DNA of 64,000 nucleotides from Roseovarius sp. MMSF_3359 (GCF_030733385.1 NZ_JASHJC010000010.1:107563-171562); one strand, 5' to 3'; positions 44,566 through 53,561 are shown, counted from the stretch's first letter. Notes: a model not told the origin generated them from the letters alone. A program made the numbers and translations.

Positions 44566-45672
44566 CTAGGCGAACAACGACGGTTGATCCCCCTCACTGA
44601 GTGGCACCTCGAACAGATCGCAGCGCAGGGCCGGCTGCGCCTCATCCAGACCCAACCGGCGTGCCGCCGCTTCAAACCGCCGCGCGACGAGCGCCGCATA
44701 AGGCCCGGTGCCACGCAGGCGTCGGCCCCATTCAGGGTCATAATCCTTGCTATCATGCATATCGCGGACAAGGCGCATTACCTTTCCCGCGCGGCCAGGA
44801 TAATGCCGCGCCAGCCATTCCTGAAACAGGGGCGACACTTCCCGCGGCAGGCGCAGCATGATCCAGCTTGCCGCATCCGCCCCGGCCTCGGCGCCCGCCT
44901 GAAGGATCGCCTCAAGCTCGGCGTCGGTCAGGCCCGGAATGACCGGCGAGGACATAACCCGCACCGGCACGCCCGCCTCGGTCAGCGCCCGGATCATCGC
45001 CAAACGCCGCTTGGGCGCGGGCGCGCGCGGCTCCAGCAGCCGCGACAGGCGCGCATCAAGTGTCGTGACCGACACCCCGACCCGCGCAAGACCCGCCTGC
45101 CCCATCGGCCCGAGGATATCGAGATCCCGTTCGATCAACGTGCCCTTGGTCACGATCGCGACCGGATGGTTGAAATCACGCAGAACCAACAGGCATTCAC
45201 GCATGATTTCATGTTCTTTTTCAATAGGCTGATAAGGATCGGTATTGGTGCCGATGGCAATTGGGCGCGGCTTGTACCGGCGGTTGCGCAACTCCTGCTC
45301 CAGAACAAGGGCAGCATCAGGCCGAGCGATCAGGCGGGTTTCGAAATCGAGCCCCGGAGAGAACCCCAGATACGCATGGGTCGGGCGCGCGAAACAATAG
45401 ACGCAGCCATGTTCGCATCCCCGGTAGGGATTGATCGACCGGTCAAACGGGAGATCGGGCGACCGGTTATAGGTGATGAGGCTGCGCGGGCGTTCAAAAC
45501 GCACCTCCGTGCGCAGGATCTGCTCATCCTCTTGCCTTGCCCAGCCGTCGTCGACAACCGACCGATCCACGGCTTCGAACCTGCCCACACGGTTGGAGAC
45601 AGCCCCGCGGCCGACGGCGCGAATGGCAGGATCAAGGTTGGTTTCATCGTCCATTTCCGCAATCTGGAACAT
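44566..45672 (-). CDS. radical SAM protein, PA0069 / spore-photolyase-like family
   Basis: 368 residues. The [4Fe-4S] cluster motif is CEHGCVYC (CxxxCxxC form) in INPYRGCEHGCVYCFARPTH, followed by GTNTDPYQPIEKE and VTKGTLIERDLDIL, which place it in the PA0069/SplB-like group of radical SAM proteins. The substrate is unknown. The ATG at 45672 or another six codons later may start it. It is on the opposite strand to the methionine-synthase genes and splits them. Confidence 0.85.
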   Translation of the reverse strand: MFQIAEMDDETNLDPAIRAVGRGAVSNRVGRFEAVDRSVVDDGWARQEDEQILRTEVRFERPRSLITYNRSPDLPFDRSINPYRGCEHGCVYCFARPTHAYLGFSPGLDFETRLIARPDAALVLEQELRNRRYKPRPIAIGTNTDPYQPIEKEHEIMRECLLVLRDFNHPVAIVTKGTLIERDLDILGPMGQAGLARVGVSVTTLDARLSRLLEPRAPAPKRRLAMIRALTEAGVPVRVMSSPVIPGLTDAELEAILQAGAEAGADAASWIMLRLPREVSPLFQEWLARHYPGRAGKVMRLVRDMHDSKDYDPEWGRRLRGTGPYAALVARRFEAAARRLGLDEAQPALRCDLFEVPLSEGDQPSLFA

Positions 45673-45864
45673 TTAGCGAACATTTGCAATAACACCATAT
45701 AGACCATGAAGGTTTTTCAATTTCGAATTCACCAAATTCGGCCTATAAGTCGGTTGCAGAAGAATTCATGTCGCAATTTGCACAGTGCGCCTGCGACAAA
45801 TTGGCGATTGGTTTGGTAACGAAACGACGCGCCCCGAGCGCGCCCATGATCGAGGAAATCGGTA

Positions 45865-46569
45865 ATGTCAGACGAAGAAGACGACATCATCCTGTCGGAA
45901 CTGGACGACGAAGAACTTGTCCAGCAGATGTTCGATGACCTTTACGACGGTCTCAAAGAAGAGATCGAAGAAGGCGTCAACATCCTTCTTGAGCGCAAGT
46001 GGGAACCCTACAACATCCTGACCGAGGCGCTGGTTGGCGGGATGACCATCGTCGGCAAGGATTTCCGCGACGGTATCCTCTTCGTGCCCGAAGTGCTTCT
46101 GGCTGCGAACGCGATGAAGGGCGGCATGGCCATCCTCAAGCCGCTTCTGGCCGAAACCGGTGCGCCCCGCGTGGGCAAGATGGTGATCGGCACCGTCAAG
46201 GGCGACATTCACGACATCGGCAAGAACCTTGTCAGCATGATGATGGAAGGCGCCGGTTTCGAGGTGGTCGATCTGGGCATCAACAACCCGGTCGAGAACT
46301 ACCTTGAGGCGCTCGAGACCGAGGAGCCCGACATCTTGGGCATGTCCGCCCTGCTGACCACGACCATGCCGTATATGAAGGTCGTGATCGACACGATGGT
46401 CGAACAGGGCAAGCGCGATGACTATATCGTCCTGGTGGGCGGCGCCCCCCTGAACGAGGAATTCGGCAAGGCCATCGGTGCCGACGCCTATTGCCGCGAC
46501 GCCGCTGTTGCCGTGGAAACCGCCAAGGATTTTATGTCGCGCAAACACAACCAGGGCGCAACAGGCTAA
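45865..46569 (+). CDS. B12-binding corrinoid protein (split methionine synthase/methyltransferase type)
   Basis: 234 residues. Residues 1-95 form the helical cap (LLERKWEPYNILTEALVGGMTIVG), and 96-225 the Rossmann-type cobalamin-binding domain. The base-off/His-on motif DIHDIG has His116 as the lower axial ligand. It resembles both MtbC-type corrinoid proteins and the B12 module of MetH. With the homocysteine methyltransferase at 42987 and the DUF1638 protein nearby, the simplest reading is the corrinoid component of a split methionine synthase. The pterin-binding component is not in the window. Confidence 0.88.
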   Translation: MSDEEDDIILSELDDEELVQQMFDDLYDGLKEEIEEGVNILLERKWEPYNILTEALVGGMTIVGKDFRDGILFVPEVLLAANAMKGGMAILKPLLAETGAPRVGKMVIGTVKGDIHDIGKNLVSMMMEGAGFEVVDLGINNPVENYLEALETEEPDILGMSALLTTTMPYMKVVIDTMVEQGKRDDYIVLVGGAPLNEEFGKAIGADAYCRDAAVAVETAKDFMSRKHNQGATG

Positions 46570-46606
46570 GCCCAAGGGCGGGTCAATTGGCGAATGAAAA
46601 CCAAAG

Positions 46607-46633
46607 CCCTGCCCCTGCGGCAGGGTTTTCTTG
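46607..46633 (+). terminator. intrinsic terminator of the corrinoid-protein gene
   Basis: CCCTGCC (46607-46613) pairs with GGCAGGG (46619-46625) across a CCTGC loop, followed by TTTTCTTGTTT. It begins 38 bases after the stop codon and separates this gene from the next three. Confidence 0.85.
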
Positions 46634-46672
46634 TTTGGCGGGCATGCCTATCTCAGGGGAAAGGAGATCGAA

Positions 46673-46888
46673 ATGCCATTGGACAAACTGGTGCTGATCC
46701 TTGTTTGCGTCTGCATCGCGGCGGGGGTGACGGTCTGGCTCGGCCTGTTGCTGGCGGCGGCGATCAACATTCCCTATGGCTGGACCGCGCTTATCCCCGC
46801 GGCGCTGGTCGGTTACGTGATTTACCGTGTCATCGCCGAACGGGTGGGGAATGCCGAAGAAGACCACTATGACAAGATGGATCACTGA
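46673..46888 (+). CDS. small two-helix membrane protein of unknown function
   Basis: 71 residues. Two hydrophobic segments (about 5-30, LVLILVCVCIAAGVTVWLGLL, and 34-53, GWTALIPAALVGYVIYRVI) and a hydrophilic, acidic tail (AEEDHYDKMDH). The ATG at 46673 has AGGAG seven bases upstream. The stop is two bases before the YbjQ-like gene, so the two are co-expressed. I do not recognise the family. Confidence 0.7.
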   Translation: MPLDKLVLILVCVCIAAGVTVWLGLLLAAAINIPYGWTALIPAALVGYVIYRVIAERVGNAEEDHYDKMDH

Positions 46889-46890
46889 CA

Positions 46891-47214
46891 ATGCTGCTTG
46901 CAACCACACCGGACATCGCGGGACGTGAAGTCGTCGAAACCCTCGGGCTTGTGCGCGGCTCGACCGTCCGGGCCAAACACCTGGGCACCGATATCGTGGC
47001 CAGCCTGAAAAACCTCGTGGGCGGCGAAATGCGGGGCTATTCCTCGTTGATGGCCGGAGCCCGGGAGCAGGCGATTGACCGGATGGTGGTGCAGGCGCAG
47101 GAGCTTGGCGCTGACGCCATCGTGGCGCTGCGCATGGAAACCTCGTCGATCAAGGGCGGGGCATCGGAGATCGTGGCCTATGGTACAGCGGTGCGCCTCA
47201 ATGCTGCCCAGTGA
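46891..47214 (+). CDS. YbjQ family (UPF0145) protein
   Basis: 107 residues. LATTPDIAGREVVETLGLVRGSTVRAKHLG and GADAIVALRMETSSI are the UPF0145/YbjQ signature. Proteins of this fold form pentamers; a heavy-metal-binding role has been proposed but not settled. It overlaps the start of the DUF1638 gene, so it is part of the same unit. Confidence 0.85.
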   Translation: MLLATTPDIAGREVVETLGLVRGSTVRAKHLGTDIVASLKNLVGGEMRGYSSLMAGAREQAIDRMVVQAQELGADAIVALRMETSSIKGGASEIVAYGTAVRLNAAQ

Positions 47215-47842
47215 CGAAACCCTCACCCAGGAAGGGCTGAGCACGACCGGCAAATCCGGGCGCATCCTGCTGATCGCCTGCGGGGCGCTTGCGCGCGAGA
47301 TCCTGGCGATCAACAAGGCCAATGGCTGGGATCACATGACGCTCGCCTGCCTGCCCGCCAAGTACCACCTCTACCCCGACAAGATCACCGAGGCGGTCGA
47401 GGAGGCGGTTGCGAAACACCGCGCCGACTATGACGAGATCTTCGTGGTTTATGCCGATTGCGGCACCGGCGGGCAATTGCAGGCGAAATGCGCGGAACTT
47501 GGCGTCAAGATGGTCGCGGGGCCGCATTGTTATTCGTTTTTCGAGGGTAATGAGGCCTTTGCCGAGCGCACCGAAGAGGGTGAAATCACCGCGTTCTACC
47601 TGACCGATTTCCTGGTCAAACAATTCGATGCTTTCGTGTGGAAACCCATGGGCCTTGACCGTCATCCGGAATTGCGCGACATGATATTCGGGAATTACAC
47701 CAAGCTGGTCTACCAGGCGCAGATCAAGGATGACGCCCTCGTCGACAAGGCCCGCGAGTGCGCCGAACGGCTGGGTTTGACCTTTGAGTACCGGTTTACC
47801 GGCTACGGCGATCTGGAAACAGCGCTGCGGGATTTGTCGTAA
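47201..47842 (+). CDS. DUF1638 protein, probable methionine-synthase accessory factor
   Basis: 213 residues. The pattern ILLIACGALAREILAINKANGW, LTCLPAKYHLYPDKI-like segment, VVYADCGTGGQL and GPHCYSFFEGNEAF fits DUF1638. Genetic work that I recall in Phaeobacter and Dinoroseobacter linked DUF1638 proteins to activity or reactivation of a split B12-dependent methionine synthase; the location beside the corrinoid protein here agrees. The conserved Cys and His residues suggest cofactor or metal handling. The ATG at 47201 overlaps the YbjQ-like gene by 14 bases; an alternative lies seven codons earlier. Confidence 0.8.
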   Translation: MLPSDETLTQEGLSTTGKSGRILLIACGALAREILAINKANGWDHMTLACLPAKYHLYPDKITEAVEEAVAKHRADYDEIFVVYADCGTGGQLQAKCAELGVKMVAGPHCYSFFEGNEAFAERTEEGEITAFYLTDFLVKQFDAFVWKPMGLDRHPELRDMIFGNYTKLVYQAQIKDDALVDKARECAERLGLTFEYRFTGYGDLETALRDLS

Positions 47843-47858
47843 AGCGACGAGGCTCGCC

Positions 47859-48275
47859 TCAGCCCTGCGCCTCTTCGGCGGCCACGAGGCGGATACGTTC
47901 GATCATCGACCGCAACCCGTTGGAACGTTGCGCCGACAGGTGATCGTTGAGACCAAGACGCGCCAACTCACCGCCCGCATCGACGCGCGGCACGTCCGCC
48001 ACCGGCAGCCCGTTATAAAGCGCGCGCAGCACCGCGATCAGCCCGCGCACGATCAGCGCATCGCTGTCGCCGTCAAAGGAAAACACACCATTCTCGATCC
48101 GTGGATGCAGCCAGACCTGGCTGGCGCAGCCGTCGACCTTGGTGGACGGCACCTTGAGCGCCTCATCCAGCGCATCCATCGCCTTGCCATGGTCGATGAC
48201 ATAGCGATAGCGGTCTTCCCAATCCTCGAGGAATTCGAAATCGGCAACGATGTCTTCAAACGCGGCGGTGGCCAT
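47859..48275 (-). CDS. sufE: SufE-like sulfur acceptor
   Basis: About 138 residues. Accepts persulfide sulfur from SufS on Cys50 (TKVDGCASQVWL) for Fe-S cluster assembly. FLEDWEDRYRYVIDHGK and GLIAVLRALYNGLP are also typical. The ATG at 48275 is preferred over 48308. It is convergent with the DUF1638 gene, separated by 16 bases, and is not in a suf operon. Confidence 0.92.
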   Translation of the reverse strand: MATAAFEDIVADFEFLEDWEDRYRYVIDHGKAMDALDEALKVPSTKVDGCASQVWLHPRIENGVFSFDGDSDALIVRGLIAVLRALYNGLPVADVPRVDAGGELARLGLNDHLSAQRSNGLRSMIERIRLVAAEEAQG

Positions 48276-48404
48276 GGTCTTGCGGTCCTTCAGATGATGC
48301 CAAAACACCTAAGCGCGCACCCGCCAAAGGTCCAGCCCCACCTTCTGTCTTTTCAACGCGGACGTGATGGGGTAACCCGATGGAAGGTAAAGGGGGCAGG
48401 TTCG

Positions 48405-48914
48405 ATGCGGACATTTGTTGCAGTTCTGTTGATTTCGTCGATTGTGTTGTCTGGTTGTTCGCGCCTGCGCGACTCGCGGCTGAACCCGGGCAACTGGTTC
48501 GGCGGCAGCCGGTCGGTACCGGTTGCAACGACCACCGATGCGGCCAATCCACTGATCCCCGAACGGACCACGATCCGCCGCCGGGACCGCCGCGAAATCT
48601 ATACCGGCACCCCCGTGGATCAGATCACCGACCTCAAGGTCGAACGCACCACCGCGGGCGCCATCGTGCACGTGAGCGGTATCTCGCTGCGGCAAGGGGC
48701 GTTTGACGTCCGCCTGATTTCCGACACCGAAGGCGATCCGGTCGATGGCGTGCTGACCTTCAAACTCCTGGCGGTGCAGCCCACCAACCAACCGCAAGGG
48801 CAGCCCCGGCAACGCACCATCCACGCGGCGCGCTTTGTCTCCAATAACGATCTGGCGGCCACCCGGACGATCCGCGTGATCGGCGCCCGGAACGAGCGGG
48901 TCACAAAACGCTAA
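48405..48914 (+). CDS. predicted lipoprotein of unknown function
   Basis: 169 residues. The signal peptide ends in a lipobox, LLISSIVLSGC (Cys18), so it is a membrane lipoprotein. The mature part is basic and beta-rich; VDQITDLKVERTTAGAIVHV and a proline/glutamine-rich PTNQPQGQPRQR stretch are distinctive, with a C terminus that is strongly basic. I recognise no family. It stands alone between sufE and rnd. Confidence 0.75.
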   Translation: MRTFVAVLLISSIVLSGCSRLRDSRLNPGNWFGGSRSVPVATTTDAANPLIPERTTIRRRDRREIYTGTPVDQITDLKVERTTAGAIVHVSGISLRQGAFDVRLISDTEGDPVDGVLTFKLLAVQPTNQPQGQPRQRTIHAARFVSNNDLAATRTIRVIGARNERVTKR

Positions 48915-49010
48915 AAATCCTGAACACGTAAAGCTGCCTGAAATCAAAGATTTCAACGCGGTGCGTGGTGTTTGGTCCCGCAGATGGTGCGTCGGATGCT
49001 GTAGCGCAGC

Positions 49011-50168
49011 CTAAAGTTCGATGATCTTGATGGTGCTGCCCGCCGCGGTCAACGCCACCTCGCCCTTGCAGAGGCGCAGGGCGTCCTTGCCGAACACATC
49101 CGCCCGCCAGCCCGAGAGCGACGGAAGATCACGGATACCGGCGGCAATCTGGTCCAACTCGGCCGCGTTCGCGATGAGCTTGGGCGCGACGCCATAGCTT
49201 TCGGTCTTGGCTTTCAGAAGCACCCGCAAAAGATCCGCCAGCGCCGGGTTGACCTGCAGCTTGTCCTGCCTTGTATCGGCCTTGGGCTGATCCTTGGGCG
49301 CGCAGGCCAGCCCCGCCTTGACCGCCGCCAGGATGCCGTCGGCGATCTCTCCCTTGCGGGCCTCTCGCAGAAGAAGGCGCGAGCGGCCCAGATCCTGATG
49401 CGTCGCCGGTTTGGTCGAGGCCAGCTCGACAAGCGCGTCATCCTTGAACACCCGGTTGCGCGGCACATTGCGCGCCTGCGCGTGGCTTTCGCGAAACTGC
49501 GCCAGCTCGCGCACGATCGCCAGGAACCGGCCCGAGTTGTTGCGCGTCTTAACCCGCTTCCAGGCATCTTCGGGATGGGTGATATAGGTGTCCGGATCGG
49601 TCAGGATACTGAGCTCTTCGGCCACCCATTTCTCGCGGTTGTTCTCGCGCAGCTTCTCGGCCAGGAACTCGTAGATCCCGCGCAGATGGGTCACATCGGC
49701 CAGCGCGTAGCTCTTTTGCGCGTCGGTCAGCGGGCGGCGCGACCAATCGGTGAAACGCGATGTCTTGTCGAGCTGCTGCTTGGCGATCTTGCGCACCAGC
49801 GTCTCGTACCCCGCCTGCTCGCCGAAACCACAAACCATCGCCGCCACCTGCGTGTCGAAAAGCGGTATCGGTATCACGCCGGCATCGACATAGAAGATCT
49901 CGAGGTCCTGCCGCGCCGCATGAAATACCTTGACGACCGATGGATCGCGAAAGAGCTCGTAAAGCGGCTCAAGCGACAGATCTCCTTCGAGCGGATCGAC
50001 CAGAACGGCGTCATCCTCGTCGTCCCCAGGCACCGCAAGCTGCACCAGGCACAGCTTGGAGTAATAGGTCCGCTCGCGCAGAAACTCCGTATCGACGGTC
50101 ACATAATCATGGGTTGCAGCTTTTTGACAGAAGGCAGCCAGGTCCTGGGTCGTGGTGATCGTTTTCAT
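49011..50168 (-). CDS. rnd: ribonuclease D
   Basis: 385 residues. 3'-5' exoribonuclease that trims tRNA ends. The DEDD catalytic motifs are VTVDTEF, HAARQDLEIF and YALADVTHL (Exo III with a D-x-x-x-D-type tail typical of DEDDy). The C-terminal part (about 210-300) forms an HRDC-type region (LAIVRELAQFRE). The ATG at 50168 is the clear start. Confidence 0.92.
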   Translation of the reverse strand: MKTITTTQDLAAFCQKAATHDYVTVDTEFLRERTYYSKLCLVQLAVPGDDEDDAVLVDPLEGDLSLEPLYELFRDPSVVKVFHAARQDLEIFYVDAGVIPIPLFDTQVAAMVCGFGEQAGYETLVRKIAKQQLDKTSRFTDWSRRPLTDAQKSYALADVTHLRGIYEFLAEKLRENNREKWVAEELSILTDPDTYITHPEDAWKRVKTRNNSGRFLAIVRELAQFRESHAQARNVPRNRVFKDDALVELASTKPATHQDLGRSRLLLREARKGEIADGILAAVKAGLACAPKDQPKADTRQDKLQVNPALADLLRVLLKAKTESYGVAPKLIANAAELDQIAAGIRDLPSLSGWRADVFGKDALRLCKGEVALTAAGSTIKIIEL

Positions 50169-50249
50169 ATGGTTTTTTCTGACTTTCCCGACGGTCTTGG
50201 AAGGTTCGTGTATAGGCCTGCGCGCGACAAATGCAACTGCCCCGGAAGG

Positions 50250-50843
50250 TTAGGGTAGCGAAATCATCCGCCGGTCACCGGCCGCAAAGCGCCGCAGCAC
50301 CGCCGGGTAGAGCACATGTTCCTGCGCCAGCACCCGCGCTGCCAATATCTCGGGCGTATCGCCGTCCAGGATCGGCACGCGGGACTGCCCCAGGAGCGGC
50401 CCGTCATCCAATGCGGGCGTGACCTCATGCACCGTGCATCCTGCCTCCTTGTCGCCCGCTTCAAGGGCGCGCGCGTGGGTGTTCAGGCCACGGTATTTCG
50501 GCAGAAGCGAGGGGTGGATATTGATCATCCGCCCCTGCCAACGGCTCACGAACCCCTCGGTCAGAACCCGCATGAACCCCGCCAGACAAACGATATCGGG
50601 ACGGGCCTCCATCAGGCGCGCATGCAAGACATCCTCGAACGCAGCCCGATCCTCGCCATGGGGGCAGTGATCCACCACGGCGGTTTCAACTCCGCGGTCA
50701 GAGGCTTTCTGCAACCCACCCGCATCGGCGTTATTCGACAGGACCAAGCAAGGCTGCGCTGGGTGATCGCCCACCATGCTCTCGACCAGCGAAACCATGT
50801 TGGACCCGCCCCCCGACAGCAGGATCGCCACCCGTTTCGTCAA
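50250..50843 (-). CDS. purN: phosphoribosylglycinamide formyltransferase
   Basis: 197 residues. Transfers formyl from 10-formyl-THF to GAR. The start [15 protein letters not shown], the catalytic segment [20 protein letters not shown], and [19 protein letters not shown] are hallmark motifs. It overlaps the purM stop in an ATGA arrangement. Confidence 0.95.
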   Translation of the reverse strand: MTKRVAILLSGGGSNMVSLVESMVGDHPAQPCLVLSNNADAGGLQKASDRGVETAVVDHCPHGEDRAAFEDVLHARLMEARPDIVCLAGFMRVLTEGFVSRWQGRMINIHPSLLPKYRGLNTHARALEAGDKEAGCTVHEVTPALDDGPLLGQSRVPILDGDTPEILAARVLAQEHVLYPAVLRRFAAGDRRMISLP

Positions 50844-51886
50844 ATCAGCGCCCCGCTATAGCGCACACCGGGCGTGTCCGTGATATGGCCCAGCCGGCAG
50901 ACGGTTTCGCCCGCCTCTTCAAGCAGCGATTGCAAGCCATCCGCGCGGTCAGCATCAACCGACAGCACCATGCCGATACCGCAGTTGAAGGTCTTGAGCA
51001 TCTCGGCCTCGGCCATGCCGCCCTGATCCGCCAGCCATTTGAAGACCGGTGGCAGCGTCCAGGCGTCAAGGTCGATGGCCACGCCCATTTCGTTGGGCAG
51101 AACCCGCGGGATGTTCTCGGTCAGGCCACCGCCAGTGATGTGGGCCAGCGCATGCACGCCCCCTGCCCGAACCGCCGCAAGCGCCTGTTTCACATAAAGC
51201 CGCGTCGGCGTCAGCAGAGCTGCACCAAGCGACCCATCGGACCAGGGGCAATCAGCGTCCCAGCCCAACCCCGACATATCGACCAGCTTGCGCACGAGAC
51301 TATAGCCGTTGGAATGCACCCCGTCGCTCGCCAGCCCGAGCAGGACATCACCCGCAGCGACGCCTGCGGGCAGGTCCGCTCCCCGCTCCATCGCGCCCAC
51401 TGCAAAGCCCGCGAGGTCGAAATCACCATCCGGGTACATGCCTGGCATCTCCGCTGTTTCACCACCGATCAGCGCGCAGCCCGAGCGCACGCAGCCCTCG
51501 GCGATGCCTTCGATGATCCGCGCCGCGCTCTCGGTATCGAGCTTGCCGGTGGCAAAATAGTCGAGGAAGAAAAGCGGCTCCGCCCCCTGACACACGAGGT
51601 CATTGACGCACATCGCCACCAGGTCGATGCCCACGCCATCCACGTTGCCGGTATCAATCGCGATACGCAGCTTGGTGCCAACCCCATCGGTCGCAGCCAC
51701 AAGGATCGGATCGACATACCCCGCCCCTTTGAGATCGAAAAGCGCGCCGAACCCGCCCAGCCCCGCCATGACACCAGGTCGCGTCGTCCGCTTGGCCGCC
51801 GGTTTGATCCGGTCCACCAACGCATTGCCCGCGTCGATATCCACACCGGCATCGGCATAGGTCACACCGTTCTTTTTCTGGGTCAT
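50840..51886 (-). CDS. purM: phosphoribosylformylglycinamidine cyclo-ligase
   Basis: 348 residues. Makes AIR from FGAM with [24 protein letters not shown] at the start, [34 protein letters not shown] and [16 protein letters not shown] are typical. The ATG at 51886 was chosen over 51961 since the family starts with that Y-x-D-AGVDI segment. It is coupled to purN. Confidence 0.95.
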   Translation of the reverse strand: MTQKKNGVTYADAGVDIDAGNALVDRIKPAAKRTTRPGVMAGLGGFGALFDLKGAGYVDPILVAATDGVGTKLRIAIDTGNVDGVGIDLVAMCVNDLVCQGAEPLFFLDYFATGKLDTESAARIIEGIAEGCVRSGCALIGGETAEMPGMYPDGDFDLAGFAVGAMERGADLPAGVAAGDVLLGLASDGVHSNGYSLVRKLVDMSGLGWDADCPWSDGSLGAALLTPTRLYVKQALAAVRAGGVHALAHITGGGLTENIPRVLPNEMGVAIDLDAWTLPPVFKWLADQGGMAEAEMLKTFNCGIGMVLSVDADRADGLQSLLEEAGETVCRLGHITDTPGVRYSGALI

Positions 51887-51917
51887 TTGGCCGCTCCGCT
51901 TGGGTCTTGCGGCTTCT

Positions 51918-52214
51918 CTAGTCCGCTGCCCCGCGCCGGGCAACCAGAAACCGTGCCGCAACCGGGAAAACCATCGCGTAAATCAATGTGACAAGCACGG
52001 GAACCAGCGCGAGCAACAGGATCAGGTCGATTGACGGCCGCTCTCGCAAGTAATCACCAATCAGCAAGCCCCATAGATACATGCCCCAGCCCAGAGCGGA
52101 TACCAGCAAGACCGCCGCCGAGTCCGGTGACGCCGCGCGAAAGTCGGCCCAGACCGTTTGCAGGCCAAGCAAGACCGGGATTGAAACCGCGAAAAAGATC
52201 AAGACGTCCCGCAT
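51918..52214 (-). CDS. small membrane protein of unknown function
   Basis: 98 residues from the start [10 protein letters not shown]. Three hydrophobic helices (about 3-19, 33-51 and 60-85). The product ends ARRGAAD. No family recognised. The frame is open to 52268, but the added 18 residues include a basic stretch before the first helix and no better start signal. It is 31 bases upstream of purM and may share its transcript. Confidence 0.7.
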   Translation of the reverse strand: MRDVLIFFAVSIPVLLGLQTVWADFRAASPDSAAVLLVSALGWGMYLWGLLIGDYLRERPSIDLILLLALVPVLVTLIYAMVFPVAARFLVARRGAAD

Positions 52215-52315
52215 GCCGCCTCTTAGGCGAAAAAGGCTCGCCCGGTCCAGCGCGGGAAATGCAACCACAGACGCTTGACCTCAGCAGGAATGCTTTCTAC
52301 CACGGGCGACAGGTC

Positions 52316-52392
52316 GGGCCTGTAGCTCAATTGGTTAGAGCAGAGCGCTCATAACGCTTTGGTTGGGGGTTCGAGTCCCTCCGGGCCTACCA
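52316..52392 (+). tRNA. tRNA with CAT anticodon, probably tRNA-Ile2 (generic label tRNA-Met)
   Basis: Begins GGGCCTGTAGCTCAATTGG and ends GGGCCTACCA; CCA is encoded. The anticodon loop CTCATAA gives CAT. Acceptor pairs C4-G69 and C5-G68 are the elements that TilS prefers in E. coli tRNA-Ile2, whereas elongator tRNA-Met there carries U4-A69 and A5-U68. This favours tRNA-Ile2 with lysidine at 34, but is not proof. Its last 17 bases are repeated at 53751-53767 and mark the left end of the island. Confidence 0.88.
52376..52392. repeat. attL-type direct repeat in the tRNA 3' end
   Basis: The 17 bases TCCCTCCGGGCCTACCA at the end of the tRNA gene occur again, identical, at 53751-53767. The tRNA gene is complete on this side, as is usual when an element integrates into a tRNA 3' end and restores it. 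Confidence 0.85.
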
Positions 52393-52435
52393 CCCTCTTC
52401 AGGCATTTGAAATCATTGTTTTTTTCCTGCGAGGT

Positions 52436-52462
52436 GTTGGCTAACCAATATTGGTCAGCCAA
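52436..52462. repeat. 26-base palindrome at the left end of the island
   Basis: From 52437, arms TTGGCT and AGCCAA flank the self-complementary core ACCAATATTGGT, with one mismatched pair beside each arm. The sequence GTTGGCTAAC at 52436-52445 has its reverse complement GTTAGCCAAC at 53710-53719, near the right end. TGGCTAAC also occurs at 53659-53666 on the minus strand. Such repeated short motifs inside both ends are what arm-type integrase or excisionase sites look like; here that is an inference. Confidence 0.55.
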
Positions 52463-52547
52463 ATTTCTTATAATGTATTGAATTTATTCAAACATGGCAG
52501 TCCAACAAGGAGTGCCATTCTCGTGCTACTCTTATTTCACGTACACT

Positions 52548-53561
52548 CTAAGTCGCCTTCAGTGAAAGAAGAAATTCGCGAATGACATGGGCTGGCAATG
52601 CAGCGTTGACGTTGTAAGAGTCCTTATTGTGTTTAGCCTCCAATGCGTCAGTTACCATCCCTATACATAAACCTGCTTCATCCAGAATCGGACCCCCGCT
52701 ATTTCCAGGCGCAACCATATTGGAAATCAAGAGCCGGGGTTCGTTGTGATAGGTTTCAACGACGGCATTCAGCTCGCCCGCATGCGCCAATAGATATGCC
52801 TCCTTTGTTCGGGCTACATGCGGATAGCCTAAGGTAATTGTTTTAGAGAAAACTGGGGCGCTTCCATGCGGAAAAATTGGTATCGGGTTTCCAGATATTG
52901 TTACTGGCATGGCGGCGAGATCTAACTTGGTATGGAAGTACCATTCATCTCGCAAAGGTTTGTAAGTTGTGCCTTTGGGAGTACCGAAAGAAAGAAACAT
53001 ATTTCCTTCTGCAGGATCGATGACATGTTTGGCAGTAACGACTACGTGGTCAGAAAACTCGGTATTGCCTATTGTAAGAAAGCCGGTTCCTATATTTTTA
53101 TCACCATCTTTTTCTACAAAGATCGGAGGTACGCTGGCTTGATACTTCTGTACTATATGTGACGGCCCCAACATTAAGTTGTCGATGATGCCAAGCTCTG
53201 TCAGAGATTTTATCGCGTCTTTTTTCCAAAAATAACGTGGCTTGGGTCCATAACGATCGAATAACTTGCGATCCATTACGACTCCAGCATTACATAAGTT
53301 TGTCAGCATCCTCGTTATTGCATCAAGCCTGACGTTTACATCGTTCATAAGAGCAGAAACTAAAAAGAAGAAATCGTGACCATCAAAACAACCTGCTTCT
53401 AAACTCTCTTTGTTGAGGTTGTAGTTCGGTGTTGCAGCCAATCGCGAATTGACTAGAGCTTTGTATTCATCTTCTTTTTGCGTGAGGCCAATTAGTCCAA
53501 TTACGGCTTTGATTTCATTCTTGGAATAAATGCTGTTGATTTCCATGTATTTGGCACTCAT
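52548..53561 (-). CDS. trypsin-like serine protease with unidentified N-terminal domain
   Basis: 337 residues. Residues 1-145 are helical with no recognised family and no signal peptide. From about 146 to the end is a trypsin/DegP-type fold: His179 in TAKHV, Asp214 in KLDLAAMP and Ser288 in GNSGGPIL form the expected triad. The region before the fold (NLMLGPSHIVQK) may be a regulatory or effector-linked part. AT-rich codon use differs from its neighbours. The ATG at 53561 has GAGGG about nine bases upstream; a TTG lies five codons earlier. It is the only gene in the island. A defence role is a hypothesis from context (small island, lone effector-like protease), not shown. Confidence 0.8.
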   Translation of the reverse strand: MSAKYMEINSIYSKNEIKAVIGLIGLTQKEDEYKALVNSRLAATPNYNLNKESLEAGCFDGHDFFFLVSALMNDVNVRLDAITRMLTNLCNAGVVMDRKLFDRYGPKPRYFWKKDAIKSLTELGIIDNLMLGPSHIVQKYQASVPPIFVEKDGDKNIGTGFLTIGNTEFSDHVVVTAKHVIDPAEGNMFLSFGTPKGTTYKPLRDEWYFHTKLDLAAMPVTISGNPIPIFPHGSAPVFSKTITLGYPHVARTKEAYLLAHAGELNAVVETYHNEPRLLISNMVAPGNSGGPILDEAGLCIGMVTDALEAKHNKDSYNVNAALPAHVIREFLLSLKAT

